From contig JAAWHG010000001.1 of the NCBI GenBank assembly GCA_022795735.1, positions 62,001 through 126,000 on the forward strand: a stretch of 64,000 nt of DNA, written 5' to 3'. This document shows positions 1 through 7,952 of this stretch, piece after piece; position 1 is the first letter of the stretch, and each line of letters begins with the position of its first letter. A model generated the notes under the pieces. The model ran no database searches. It was not told where the DNA came from and worked only from the letters and a program-made list of their open reading frames with translations. The stretch comes from Oscillospiraceae bacterium (lineage in GTDB: Bacteria; Bacillota; Clostridia; Oscillospirales; Oscillospiraceae). Both the position numbers and the translations under genes were made by a program.

Positions 1-210
1 GACGATCGTGTCAAAGGAATCAATTTTGCTGACCATCAAACGAGTCTTGGCTGAGTGATTCGCTGATTCCTGAAAGTATTGTGACACACGGTTTTTCAAT
101 TTTTTCGCTTTGCCTACATAGATGATTTCCCCATGCTTGCCGGACATTAGATAAACGCCCGGCTCATAAGGCAGGGACAGGGCTTTGTCCTTCAGCTCTT
201 CCTTGGTCAT
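1..210 (-). CDS. uvrC: Excinuclease ABC subunit C, N-terminal part (cut by window edge)
   Basis: Only the first 70 codons are inside the window. The translation opens MTKEELKDKALSLPYEPGVY and continues with GEIIYVGKAKKLKNRVSQYF, the GIY-YIG nuclease signature of UvrC. The catalytic Tyr and the invariant VGKAK..L..R stretch are present. UvrC makes the 3-prime and 5-prime incisions around lesions bound by UvrAB in nucleotide excision repair. The ATG at 210 has a GGAGG site 6 to 8 bases upstream. The gene lies downstream of the HPr-family gene and is separated from it by a terminator-like hairpin. Family assignment is secure; nothing can be said about the missing C-terminal nuclease and HhH domains. 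Confidence 0.95.
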   Translation of the reverse strand, partial: MTKEELKDKALSLPYEPGVYLMSGKHGEIIYVGKAKKLKNRVSQYFQESANHSAKTRLMVSKIDSFDTIV

Positions 211-231
211 GACATCCTCCGGGATATAAAA

Positions 232-263
232 ATGGCTGCCTCCGTGTGCCCGGAGGCAGCCAT
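232..263 (-). terminator. Rho-independent terminator after the HPr-family gene
   Basis: A perfect 12-bp inverted repeat (232-243 with 252-263, 8-nt loop) is followed on the minus strand by a T-rich tract at 227-231. It lies between the HPr-family stop codon and uvrC, so it should end the upstream transcript or attenuate read-through into uvrC. Confidence 0.8.
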
Positions 264-292
264 GCCCTTTCGAGATTTGCTTTTTGGGTACT

Positions 293-553
293 TTAGATGT
301 TGTCCTTAGCCAACATCTCGGACAGGACCTTCACCGCTTCCTGCTCATCCGAGCCCTCGGCAATGATTAAAACGCGTGTGCCCTTGATGATGCCCATGGA
401 GAGGACTCCCAGCAGACTCTTTGCGTTGATCCTGCGCTCTTCAACCTCCATCCAAATGCTGGATTGGAACTCATTGGCCTTCTGAATAAAAAAGGTGGCT
501 TGCTTGTTGTGCAGGCCGGATTCGCATTGCACGACAGACTGCTGCATGTACAT
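293..553 (-). CDS. HPr-family phosphocarrier protein with unusual phosphorylation-site context
   Basis: The 86-residue protein has the HPr fold pattern. His at position 15 lies in SGLHNKQATFF, and NAKSLLGVLSMG supplies the regulatory Ser (Ser46 equivalent) seen in Gram-positive HPr and Crh. In normal HPr the active His is followed by Ala-Arg-Pro; here it is Asn-Lys-Gln, so the conserved Arg17 and Pro18 are both missing. HPr passes phosphate from EI to EIIA, and Ser46-P forms act with CcpA in catabolite control. Retention of His and Ser with loss of Arg-Pro suggests an altered or regulatory role; this is inference. The start at 553 is chosen because AGGGAG lies 9 nt upstream; the open frame continues further upstream without a better site. 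It has its own sigma-A promoter. Confidence 0.85.
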   Translation of the reverse strand: MYMQQSVVQCESGLHNKQATFFIQKANEFQSSIWMEVEERRINAKSLLGVLSMGIIKGTRVLIIAEGSDEQEAVKVLSEMLAKDNI

Positions 554-596
554 ATGGCTGTCACTCCCTAAATATTTTACGCTGTTATCTATAATA

Positions 597-625
597 AATA
601 TAAAGTAAAACCGGCAAATTGTCAA
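597..625 (-). promoter_or_regulatory. Sigma-A promoter of the HPr-family gene
   Basis: On the minus strand TTGACA (620-625) is separated by 17 nt from TATATT (597-602). This is a near-consensus housekeeping promoter about 45 nt upstream of the start codon, in the gap after mutS2. Confidence 0.85.
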
Positions 626-700
626 CACGCTTTGCCGCCTGATATTGACAAAGAAACGACGGAATATCACCGATCCTTTGTGTACTTTTCCGCATAGGCT

Positions 701-3073
701 TTACAACTCCACAATGGTGACACCATCCTCCCCTTCGCCGAAGGTTCCAAGGCGGAATCCCTGGATTTGACGGTTGTGCCGCAGACGGTCTTGCACGGCT
801 TTACGAAGGACGCCGGTCCCTTTTCCATGGATGATGCGCACCGAGGGAAGCTTAGACAGGATTGCCGTATCCAGAAACTGGTCGAGGGTATTGACCGCCT
901 CAATGGCGTCCATGCCCCGCAAGTCAAGCTCACTGGCGGCTGGGGTGGCGCGCAGGGCCCGGTCGGCTTTCTCAATAAACGCCTTTGCGTCGGTCCTGGG
1001 TTCATTTTCCAACAGATAGATTTCATCCGGCTTAGCGGTAATCTTCATGATCCCGGCCTGGAGTTGGCAGCTTCCGTCCTTGTTCACAGCCAGGACGGTT
1101 GCCTTAGTGCCCAACCGCAACAGCTCCACCGTGTCGCCTGCCCGGATTTCCCGGCTGGGCGCGGGACGCTCTGGCTGTTCCTGCCTGGGGGCCAGCCGCC
1201 CCTCGGCCTCGTTGAGGGTGCGGCGAAGCTGGGCCTGCTGCTCGTTGACCCCTTGCGCGTCGGCTACATCGTGCATCCGCTTGCGGAGCTTGCGCAGCTC
1301 GTCGTTGACGGCGGCGGCGGTACGGCGGGCGTCGTTCAAAATCTCCTGCGCCTCGGCCCGTGCCTTCTCCATGGCCTTGTCCCGTTCCCGCTGAATCTCG
1401 GCGAAATAGGCGTCCGATTGCTCCTTCGTCCGCTCCATCTCCTGGCGGAGCCGTTCCTGTTCCAGCTTGGCCTGCTCCATTTGCTGACGCTGCTGCTCAA
1501 GCTGGGCCAGCACGTCCTCAAAATTGCGGTCATTCTCACTGACCAAATCACGTGCCTTTTTAATAATTTCATCAGAGAGCCCCAACCGCTGTGAAATGGC
1601 GAAGGCGTTGGACTTGCCGGGGACGCCGATCAGCAGACGGTAGGTGGGCTTTAGGGTTTGGACGTCAAACTCACAGGAGGCGTTGACGATGCCCGGCGTC
1701 CGCATGGCGTAAAGCTTGAGCTCGGCATAGTGGGTTGTGGCAGCAACCTTTGCGCCGGTCTTACGGCAGAAATCCACCAGCGCCATAGCCAGCGCCGCAC
1801 CTTCCGCTGGGTCGGTGCCGGCTCCCAACTCGTCAAACAGCACCAGGGACTTGCCGTCGCACTGCTCCACAATCTGCACAATATTTTTCATATGGGCTGA
1901 GAAGGTGGACAGAGACTGCTCAATGGACTGCTCGTCGCCGATGTCGGCAAGGACCGCATCGAAACAGGAAACAAAGCTTCCGTCGTCAGCCGGAATGTGC
2001 AGGCCACATTCCGCCATCAGAGTCAGCAGACCGATGGTCTTGAGGGTGACGGTCTTACCGCCGGTATTGGGGCCTGTGATAATTAAGGTGTCGAACTCTC
2101 CGCCCAGCCGAACCGTGACGGGGACAATTTGCTTGCGGTCAATCAGCGGATGACGCACATTTTTCAGCTCCAGACAGCCGTCGGTCCGCAGCGCCGGCTC
2201 GACCGCTTTCATCGAAAAAGATAACTTTGCCTTGGCGAAAATCACGTCCAGGGCCACCAACAGCTTGTAGTTCTGGCCGATCTGCTCCTTGAAGCTTGCC
2301 GCCTCTACGGAGAGCTCGGAGAGGATGCGCTCTATCTCCTTCTGTTCCTGAAGCTCCAGCTCACGCAGCTCGTTGTTTGCGTTGACAGCCTGGATGGGTT
2401 CGATAAAAAAGGTTCCGCCAGACGCCGATACGTCGTGGACCAAGCCGGGAATGTCGTTCTTGCATTCACTCTTCACCGGAACCACAAAACGTCCGGAGCG
2501 GATGGTCACAATGGGCTCGCGCAGCGCCTTGGCATAGAGCGGCGAGGCGATCACCTTTTGCAGCGATTCGCGGATTTTACTGCTCTGCTGCCGGATGTGA
2601 CGGCGGATGTCAGACAGCTCCGGGCTGGCGCTGTCTGCAATCTCCTCCTCGGAGATGATCGCGTTGGAAATTTTGTCCTCCAGATATTTGTTGACCGTCA
2701 AATCCCAAAAATAGTAATCCAAGCAGGAGGAGACCGCGTCGGTGTCGGCGTAGTTCTTTACCGCTCTTGCCACCCGAAGGCTGGCTGCGATTCTTAAAAG
2801 CTCGCCGGGACTCAGTACCCCGCCTCGGTCAGCCCGGTCCAGTGGCTCGCCCACGTCCCGGATTCCGCCCAGGCTGGGGGAACCCTTCAGGGAAATCAAC
2901 CGGCAAGCCGCCGAGGTCTGCTCCAAAAGCCTGCGAACCTCTTCTACGTCTGATTCAGGTTTGATTTCCCGGCAGACCTCCTTCGCCGCACCGCTGACGG
3001 CCTCTCCGGCCAACAGTTCCAGCACTGAATTCAGCTCCAGCTTATTCAGCGATTTTTCATATAAGCCGCTCAT
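701..3073 (-). CDS. mutS2: Endonuclease MutS2
   Basis: The 790-residue protein matches MutS2 in length and order of parts. An N-terminal helical core leads to an ABC-type ATPase with Walker A GPNTGGKTVTLKT at about residues 331-343 and a Walker B region VLFDELGAGTDP. A long coiled coil rich in Gln, Glu and Arg spans roughly residues 510-640, and a C-terminal Smr domain holds ELDLRGMD and IIHGKGTGVLR. MutS2 suppresses homologous recombination, or in Firmicutes splits collided ribosomes; the Smr domain carries nuclease activity. The start codon overlaps the recO stop by 4 nt (ATGA), indicating coupled translation. AAAGGAG precedes the ATG. Confidence 0.96.
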   Translation of the reverse strand: MSGLYEKSLNKLELNSVLELLAGEAVSGAAKEVCREIKPESDVEEVRRLLEQTSAACRLISLKGSPSLGGIRDVGEPLDRADRGGVLSPGELLRIAASLRVARAVKNYADTDAVSSCLDYYFWDLTVNKYLEDKISNAIISEEEIADSASPELSDIRRHIRQQSSKIRESLQKVIASPLYAKALREPIVTIRSGRFVVPVKSECKNDIPGLVHDVSASGGTFFIEPIQAVNANNELRELELQEQKEIERILSELSVEAASFKEQIGQNYKLLVALDVIFAKAKLSFSMKAVEPALRTDGCLELKNVRHPLIDRKQIVPVTVRLGGEFDTLIITGPNTGGKTVTLKTIGLLTLMAECGLHIPADDGSFVSCFDAVLADIGDEQSIEQSLSTFSAHMKNIVQIVEQCDGKSLVLFDELGAGTDPAEGAALAMALVDFCRKTGAKVAATTHYAELKLYAMRTPGIVNASCEFDVQTLKPTYRLLIGVPGKSNAFAISQRLGLSDEIIKKARDLVSENDRNFEDVLAQLEQQRQQMEQAKLEQERLRQEMERTKEQSDAYFAEIQRERDKAMEKARAEAQEILNDARRTAAAVNDELRKLRKRMHDVADAQGVNEQQAQLRRTLNEAEGRLAPRQEQPERPAPSREIRAGDTVELLRLGTKATVLAVNKDGSCQLQAGIMKITAKPDEIYLLENEPRTDAKAFIEKADRALRATPAASELDLRGMDAIEAVNTLDQFLDTAILSKLPSVRIIHGKGTGVLRKAVQDRLRHNRQIQGFRLGTFGEGEDGVTIVEL

Positions 3074-3822
3074 ATTGCCGCTCCTTTATCTTGTATCAGA
3101 GATTTATAAAAATCCAATGTGGAAAAGCCCCTCTCCAACTGCATCGCCAGGTAGGTCTCAGCCACGTCGGAGAGAGCCCGAAGGCTTTCTCCCCCGAGGC
3201 GGAAGGAAAAGGGGCGTTCCCCGCCGGCAATGTGCCGCATTGCCGCTAAAGTCCCCGGCAAGACCGGCATCCGCAGCCCATCCGAACCGTTGTTACAGCC
3301 CTCACACAACAACTGGCCGTCTGAAACATTAAAATACTCCGGACTCTCCCGGCCACAGACGGCGCAGCCGGAAAGGTCAGGCATAAAGCCAGCGAGGCAG
3401 GCCGCGCGCAGCTCAAAAACCGCCTTGACCAGCGCCTGCGGCCTGCCCAGTTCATCCAACGTATGAAAGCTTTGCAGCAGCAGTTGAAGCAGTTGTGGGC
3501 TGGGGCTGTCCTCTTGGGACAACAGCTCTGCCACCTGGGCAAAATAGGATGCTAGAGCCAACAGCTCCAAATTGGTCCGCAGTGAGGCGAAAAGCCGTTT
3601 CGGCTCTGCTTCGTCCACCGTCATTTTACCCCGGTTTTCAAAGATCGTAAACTCCGAATAGGCCAAAAGCTGACAGGAGGGCTTCAATTTGCTCTGCCTG
3701 CTCCGGACGCCCCTGGCACGGAGGGTCAGCTGTCCCTGGTCGAACGTCAGTACCGTCAGCAGTTTGTCTGCGTCCCGGTACGCGGTCTCCCGAAGGACAA
3801 CGCCGTCTGTCGTAAAATACAT
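3070..3822 (-). CDS. recO: DNA repair protein RecO
   Basis: The 250-residue protein begins with the RecO OB-fold pattern (TDGVVLRETAYRDADKLL, then LTLRARGVRSRQSKLKP) and has a Cys4 zinc site, CAVCG at about residue 150 and CEGC about 20 residues later. RecO loads RecA onto SSB-coated DNA with RecR. AGAGGG lies upstream of the ATG. It is preceded at 31 nt by the tiny yqzL-like gene, which is the typical Firmicutes arrangement. In Bacillus recO sits after era; here recO and era belong to two divergent units separated by the ylbJ/yqfC palindrome. Confidence 0.95.
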   Translation of the reverse strand: MYFTTDGVVLRETAYRDADKLLTVLTFDQGQLTLRARGVRSRQSKLKPSCQLLAYSEFTIFENRGKMTVDEAEPKRLFASLRTNLELLALASYFAQVAELLSQEDSPSPQLLQLLLQSFHTLDELGRPQALVKAVFELRAACLAGFMPDLSGCAVCGRESPEYFNVSDGQLLCEGCNNGSDGLRMPVLPGTLAAMRHIAGGERPFSFRLGGESLRALSDVAETYLAMQLERGFSTLDFYKSLIQDKGAAI

Positions 3823-3853
3823 ATCCAGTCCCTCTTATGTAGAGAGCGCCGCC

Positions 3854-3952
3854 TCAAGTGGGCGGATGCTCTCCCAAGGAGTGTTGATAGAGTACGTATA
3901 GCTCCGGCGCGCCGGTCTCATAGAACAGGTTCCAATAAAACTGTGCGTCCAT
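3854..3952 (-). CDS. yqzL: YqzL-like small protein (32 residues)
   Basis: A short frame encodes MDAQFYWNLFYETGAPELYV and ends in LYQHSLGEHPPT. The pattern W-x-L-F-x-x-T-G-x-x-x-x-Y-x-L-Y is that of the YqzL family, whose gene precedes recO in many Firmicutes. A strong AAGGAGG lies 7 nt before the ATG. The function of YqzL is unknown. Assignment rests on position, ribosome site and the W/LF/TG pattern, seen by eye only. It is too short for most gene finders. Confidence 0.8.
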   Translation of the reverse strand: MDAQFYWNLFYETGAPELYVLYQHSLGEHPPT

Positions 3953-4058
3953 AATAAATCCTCCTTGCAGCTTGCTGCAGGGTTATGATTCACACAACCC
4001 ACGCTCAATATGCCAGGAAGTTTATAGGCAACACTGCAAGTCAAACGGAATCATTTTA

Positions 4059-4268
4059 CTAAAGCAGAAAATCCTCCGGCTTGAACTCTTCTACGGACTT
4101 TGGCTTCGGACGTGGGGGGACCCGCTTGAGCGGATCGTAACGAAAACGCTTACAGCTTCCCTCCACCGATACAATCCCCCGTTTTGGACAGATCATTTTC
4201 ACATTGTCAATCTGTCCGGCACGGGTGCAGTAGGCGCAGAGGGGCTTGATATTCTTTCGGTACAGCAT
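4059..4268 (-). CDS. Small conserved protein with a four-cysteine site
   Basis: This 69-residue protein contains CAYC near the N-terminus and two more Cys (MICPKRG and GSCKRF), spaced like a zinc ribbon. The tail is basic and proline-rich (FRYDPLKRVPPRPKPK). The pattern C-x2-C, C-P-K-x-G-x-V, S-C-x-x-F-x-Y-D-P resembles a small conserved clostridial protein of unknown function. It lies 45 nt downstream of ylbJ on the same strand, with AAAGGA before the ATG. RNA or protein binding through a zinc site is inference. It is likely real because of the Cys spacing and the cluster context. Confidence 0.75.
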   Translation of the reverse strand: MLYRKNIKPLCAYCTRAGQIDNVKMICPKRGIVSVEGSCKRFRYDPLKRVPPRPKPKSVEEFKPEDFLL

Positions 4269-4313
4269 AGCAGGCTTTCCTTTCAGCGCGCCAGCGCATA
4301 ATAGCAGAATCTA

Positions 4314-5399
4314 TTATACCCGATACGCGCTTCTTTTTCCAGCTGTTTTGCGAAATTTTGCGAGAAGGGCCATCAGGAACAGCAGCAGCACACACAACGC
4401 AATTCCCATAACCCCGCCCCGTACCAGAAAAGCCGACAATATGCCCTGTGAAAGTTTTCCCTTAAAATAGGGTCCCATGGCAATCCCACGCTCGCCACAC
4501 AGAGAAATAGCCTGGCAGTGGACGCACAGTCCCCCCCATCCCAACAGGAATGCTGCAATGGATAGGGCCGCCCCTCGTGGACAATCCGCCCCGGTCAGCG
4601 TTGCCATACCGTGTCCCAACTCCAAAAAGCCGTCCGGCAACGCCCGGGCCGTATCCGCACCCAGCCCAAAGACGGTTTCCAGAATGTGTACCGGGACGCT
4701 CCAAACCGGCGTTGTCCGTAAAAATGCAAGTATGACCGAAAAAAAGACCAGAAACGCACATACATTTAGCATGGCGGAGGCGGCGTCGCGGATTGCCGCG
4801 ACAAAACTCTGGGCAAAGGGTTCCTCCGCTTCCCCACCCTGCCATGACGGGGCCGGGGCGGTCATCCCGGGCACATCCTTCCAGAGATGGAGAACCGCTC
4901 CCACCAGGAGGGCGGCGGCAAGATGCGTCACATAGAGCAAAAGGCCAACCTCTGCGCTGCCAAATAACCCAAGCCCTACGACGCCGAAGATAAACCCTGG
5001 ACCGGCATTGTTGCAGAACGCCAGCAGACGCGCCGCGTCCATCTCCCGCAGCTCTCCCCGGTCACAGAGCTGAAAGGCTGTGGCTGCGCCAATGGGGTAG
5101 CCTCCCACCGCCCCCAGCACAAGCGCTCCAGCAGCCTCCGCCGGAAGGCCGAACAGCGGCCCCATCGCCGGTCTGAGCGCGGCGGCGGCATACTGCTGAT
5201 ATCCGCGCCGGACGAAGAGATTGGACAGCACAAAAAAGGGAAAAAGAGATGGTATCATCACCCTTACACACAGGGAAAGCCCTGATGAGACGGCTTCAGA
5301 CACCGCTCGAGAGGAATAGAGCCAGGTTCCCAGCAGCAGCGCAAAGCCACAGAAGCCGAGGAACGACCGGCTGGACGACCATTTTTGTTTGCCGCGCAA
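4314..5399 (-). CDS. ylbJ: Sporulation integral membrane protein YlbJ
   Basis: The protein (361 residues from the TTG start) is strongly hydrophobic throughout, with about 8 to 10 membrane spans and the gate-domain pattern IPSLFPFFVLSNLF and GAVGGYPIGA. These fit YlbJ, a SpoVV-type transporter thought to carry dipicolinic acid into the mother cell or forespore and normally under sigma-E. An alternative GTG at 5408 lies inside the ribosome site. The TTG at 5399 is preferred because GAGGTG lies 6 nt before it, matching exactly the arrangement of the divergent gene yqfC. The leader forms half of a perfect palindrome shared with yqfC. Confidence 0.85.
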   Translation of the reverse strand: MRGKQKWSSSRSFLGFCGFALLLGTWLYSSRAVSEAVSSGLSLCVRVMIPSLFPFFVLSNLFVRRGYQQYAAAALRPAMGPLFGLPAEAAGALVLGAVGGYPIGAATAFQLCDRGELREMDAARLLAFCNNAGPGFIFGVVGLGLFGSAEVGLLLYVTHLAAALLVGAVLHLWKDVPGMTAPAPSWQGGEAEEPFAQSFVAAIRDAASAMLNVCAFLVFFSVILAFLRTTPVWSVPVHILETVFGLGADTARALPDGFLELGHGMATLTGADCPRGAALSIAAFLLGWGGLCVHCQAISLCGERGIAMGPYFKGKLSQGILSAFLVRGGVMGIALCVLLLFLMALLAKFRKTAGKRSAYRV

Positions 5400-5404
5400 T
5401 GCAC

Positions 5405-5461
5405 TCACCTCGCAATGATTCTATGCCGGACACGCTCGGGCATAGAATCATTGCGAGGTGA
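5405..5461. repeat. Perfect 23-bp inverted repeat between ylbJ and yqfC
   Basis: Positions 5405-5427 and 5439-5461 are exact reverse complements around an 11-nt centre. Each arm contains the GAGGTG ribosome site of the gene it faces, and each reads CATAGAAT outward, resembling the -10 element of mother-cell sigma factors. No good -35 element is visible. RNA crossing the whole element would form a hairpin hiding the ribosome site. It may be an operator, a divergent promoter, or an RNA element that blocks translation of read-through RNA. Confidence 0.9.
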
Positions 5462-5466
5462 TCGTT

Positions 5467-5748
5467 ATGAAACCGCGGAAGCTTTTGGAACAAGCGGCGG
5501 CCCGTCTAGACCTGCCTAGCGAGGCCGCAGGACTGCCCAAGTTGGAGATCAACGGCTTTTCCCGGCTGTCGGTGGAGCAGCACCGGGGCGTTTTGGAGTA
5601 CACCGGCGAAGCGGTGACCGTCGCACTGGCCGACGGACGGGTACGGATAACCGGCTGCCGGCTGTCCATCACCGTGATGAACCGCAGCTTTCTGACCCTG
5701 ACCGGCGAGCTTCGGGGGATTGAATTGATCCCGGAGGGATGCCCATGA
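5467..5748 (+). CDS. yqfC: Sporulation protein YqfC (YabP/YqfC family)
   Basis: The 93-residue protein fits the YabP/YqfC family: LEINGFSRLSVEQHRGVLEY, then VRITGCRLSITVMNRSFLTL and a closing ELRGIELIP segment. YqfC is a sigma-E-dependent protein of unknown biochemical role made in the mother cell. An upstream in-frame GTG at 5458 is part of the ribosome site; the ATG at 5467 has GAGGTG 6 nt before it. Its stop overlaps the yqfD start by ATGA. Confidence 0.9.
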   Translation: MKPRKLLEQAAARLDLPSEAAGLPKLEINGFSRLSVEQHRGVLEYTGEAVTVALADGRVRITGCRLSITVMNRSFLTLTGELRGIELIPEGCP

Positions 5749-6941
5749 CCGGGTTGGTTCGCCTCCTGGCCGGTTACTACCGTATTCGCGTCCGGGGGGC
5801 CGCGCCTGAGCTGGCCCTCTACCGTCTGACCCAGGCCCATATCCCCTTCTGGGACATTGTGCGGACGGATGACTTTGCCAGCGACATTTCTATCCGAAGA
5901 AAGGACTGGGATCAGGTTACCGCAATCGCGTCGCGTGTGCAGGAGGGTGCGGATTTGCTGGGCGAGCACGGGCTGCTCTGCCATTTTCGGGGGCTGAAAA
6001 AGCGGAAACTCTTCGTCCTGTCCGTCCTTCTCTGTCTCGGGCTGGCCTATCTGCTGCCCAATTTTGTCTGGTGCCTCCATGTGGAAGGAAACGTCGTCGT
6101 ACCAGAGCAGCAGATTCTTCGGGAGCTGCAAGAGCTCGGCGTAGGCTTTGGGACCTGGGGGCCATCCATCGTACCGCAGGACTTAAAAAATCAAATGTTA
6201 AACCAGGTCCCCGCGCTGGAATGGCTGACTGTCAACCAGTCGGGCGGCCTTGCCACGGTGGTGGTCCGGGAACGGCAGCCCGCCAGCGCCATCGTGGACC
6301 GGCGGCAGGTGACCAACCTCATCGCCAGCCGGGACTGCATCGTTACGAAGATGGAGGTCTTCTCCGGTCAAGCCGTCTGCAAAACCGGCCAGAGCATGCG
6401 GGCGGGCGAGCTTTTGGTTTCAGGCTACGCGGACTGGGAACACTGTATTCAGGCGACACGCTCTCTGGGCGAAATTTACGGCCGCACCTGGCGGCAGCAA
6501 CGGGCGGTCATACCCGCCGATTGGGACTTTCAGTCCGATTCAGGCGGGACCCACACGCGGTACGCCCTGCTGCTTGGCCGCAAAAGAATAAATTTCTTTC
6601 AAAACAGTGGAATTTGGTACCCGGAATGTGATAAAATGGTAATGTACCGCCAGTTGACTTTGCCCGGGGGATACAGCTTCCCCCTGACATTGGTGGTAGA
6701 AACCGCCAGGGAGCGGACCGTGACCGCCGGCGAACTGAAGCAGCGAGAGGCCGAGGACACCCTCAAAACGGGGACGGCGGCGGCGGCCCGATCCGATATG
6801 GTGGCCGGTGAGATTGTCCGGGAGGATTTAAAGGTCCGGCGCGGGAGCGGCGTTTACGAGCTGACCGGCGTCTATGAATGCCACGAAATGGTCGCTCGAA
6901 CGGCGCCTGCAATTCTTATGGAAAGCGAAGACAACAAATGA
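5745..6941 (+). CDS. yqfD: Sporulation protein YqfD
   Basis: The protein (398 residues) has the YqfD layout: a cytoplasmic N-terminal region, one membrane span near residues 88-107 (FVLSVLLCLGLAYLLPNFVW), then an extracytoplasmic part beginning with a POTRA-like pattern (VEGNVVVPEQQILRELQELG). YqfD is a sigma-E-controlled sporulation protein placed in the outer forespore membrane. The ATG at 5745 is preferred over 5739 because GGAGG lies 7 nt before it and ATGA overlaps the yqfC stop. Its own stop overlaps the phoH start in the same way. Confidence 0.92.
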   Translation: MTGLVRLLAGYYRIRVRGAAPELALYRLTQAHIPFWDIVRTDDFASDISIRRKDWDQVTAIASRVQEGADLLGEHGLLCHFRGLKKRKLFVLSVLLCLGLAYLLPNFVWCLHVEGNVVVPEQQILRELQELGVGFGTWGPSIVPQDLKNQMLNQVPALEWLTVNQSGGLATVVVRERQPASAIVDRRQVTNLIASRDCIVTKMEVFSGQAVCKTGQSMRAGELLVSGYADWEHCIQATRSLGEIYGRTWRQQRAVIPADWDFQSDSGGTHTRYALLLGRKRINFFQNSGIWYPECDKMVMYRQLTLPGGYSFPLTLVVETARERTVTAGELKQREAEDTLKTGTAAAARSDMVAGEIVREDLKVRRGSGVYELTGVYECHEMVARTAPAILMESEDNK

Positions 6942-7948
6942 CAGAACGAATGATTAATGCAGAGCGGGTCGAACAGATTATCAGCGTCTTTGGCTCGTTC
7001 GACGAAAACATCAAGCGTGTGGAGGACGCCTTTGGGGTACACGTAGTCAACCGGGGCACCGAGCTCAAAATTCAGGGCGAGGACGTTGAGGCCGCCGACA
7101 AAGGGGCACGGGCCGTGGAGGCCCTGCTGTCCCTGGCCTCCAAAGGAGAGTCCATTGATGAGCAAAAGGTCCGATATCTCATTGGCCTCGTGGACTCGGG
7201 CAACGACGACAAGGTTGGCGAAATCGCCAAGGACGTGGTCTGCGTCACTGCCAAGGGAAAACCCATCAAGGCCAAAACACTCGGCCAGCAGAAGTATCTC
7301 AAGGCGATCGGCAAAAACACCGTAACGATCGGCGTCGGTCCGGCCGGCACCGGCAAGACCTATCTGGCCGTCGCGATGGCGGTAGCTGCTTTCCGGTCCA
7401 AGACAGTCAACCGAATCATTCTGACCCGTCCGGCGGTGGAGGCTGGAGAGCGGTTGGGCTTCCTGCCCGGGGATCTTCAAAATAAAGTCGATCCCTACCT
7501 CCGGCCCCTGTACGACGCCCTTTTTGACATGCTGGGACCCGAGACCTACGGCAAGTATCTTGAGCGCGGTAACATTGAGGTTGCTCCCCTCGCCTATATG
7601 CGCGGGCGGACGTTGGACGACAGCTTTATCATCCTCGACGAAGCGCAGAACACCACCCGGGAACAGATGAAGATGTTTTTGACCCGCCTTGGTTTCGGCT
7701 CCAAAATCGTCATCACCGGCGACGTGACCCAGATCGACCTGCCGCCGGACAAGCTCAGCGGGCTAAAGGATGCCGTCCGGGTTCTGGAGGGGGTGCCCGA
7801 CATCGCCATCTGCCGCCTTTCCGCCTCCGACGTCGTGCGTCACGCCCTTGTCCAGCAGATTGTGGCGGCCTATGAGCGGAACGAGCAGAAAAAACCGCCT
7901 GTCAATGGCAGGCCCTTCAGCGGCAAGAAATTTACACGAAAGAGGTAG
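6938..7948 (+). CDS. phoH: PhoH family ATPase
   Basis: The 336-residue protein has Walker A GPAGTGKTYLAV near residue 134, Walker B FIILDEAQNT near 230, and the RGRTLDD segment between them, all typical of PhoH/YbeZ. These ATPases act with YbeY in rRNA maturation or RNA turnover. The N-terminal 100 residues resemble a KH-like or PhoH-N region. The start is taken at 6938, where ATGA overlaps the yqfD stop; the longer open frame upstream lacks a ribosome site. Neighbouring ybeY supports the pairing. Confidence 0.95.
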   Translation: MTERMINAERVEQIISVFGSFDENIKRVEDAFGVHVVNRGTELKIQGEDVEAADKGARAVEALLSLASKGESIDEQKVRYLIGLVDSGNDDKVGEIAKDVVCVTAKGKPIKAKTLGQQKYLKAIGKNTVTIGVGPAGTGKTYLAVAMAVAAFRSKTVNRIILTRPAVEAGERLGFLPGDLQNKVDPYLRPLYDALFDMLGPETYGKYLERGNIEVAPLAYMRGRTLDDSFIILDEAQNTTREQMKMFLTRLGFGSKIVITGDVTQIDLPPDKLSGLKDAVRVLEGVPDIAICRLSASDVVRHALVQQIVAAYERNEQKKPPVNGRPFSGKKFTRKR

Positions 7949-7952
7949 CGCT

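Noticed and set aside
767-1594. Long plus-strand open frame opposite mutS2
   Set aside because: It is the reverse-strand shadow of a well-supported gene and has no ribosome site or recognisable domain.
4462-4845. Alternative minus-strand frame within ylbJ
   Set aside because: Overlaps ylbJ in another frame, Gly/Arg-rich, no family pattern.
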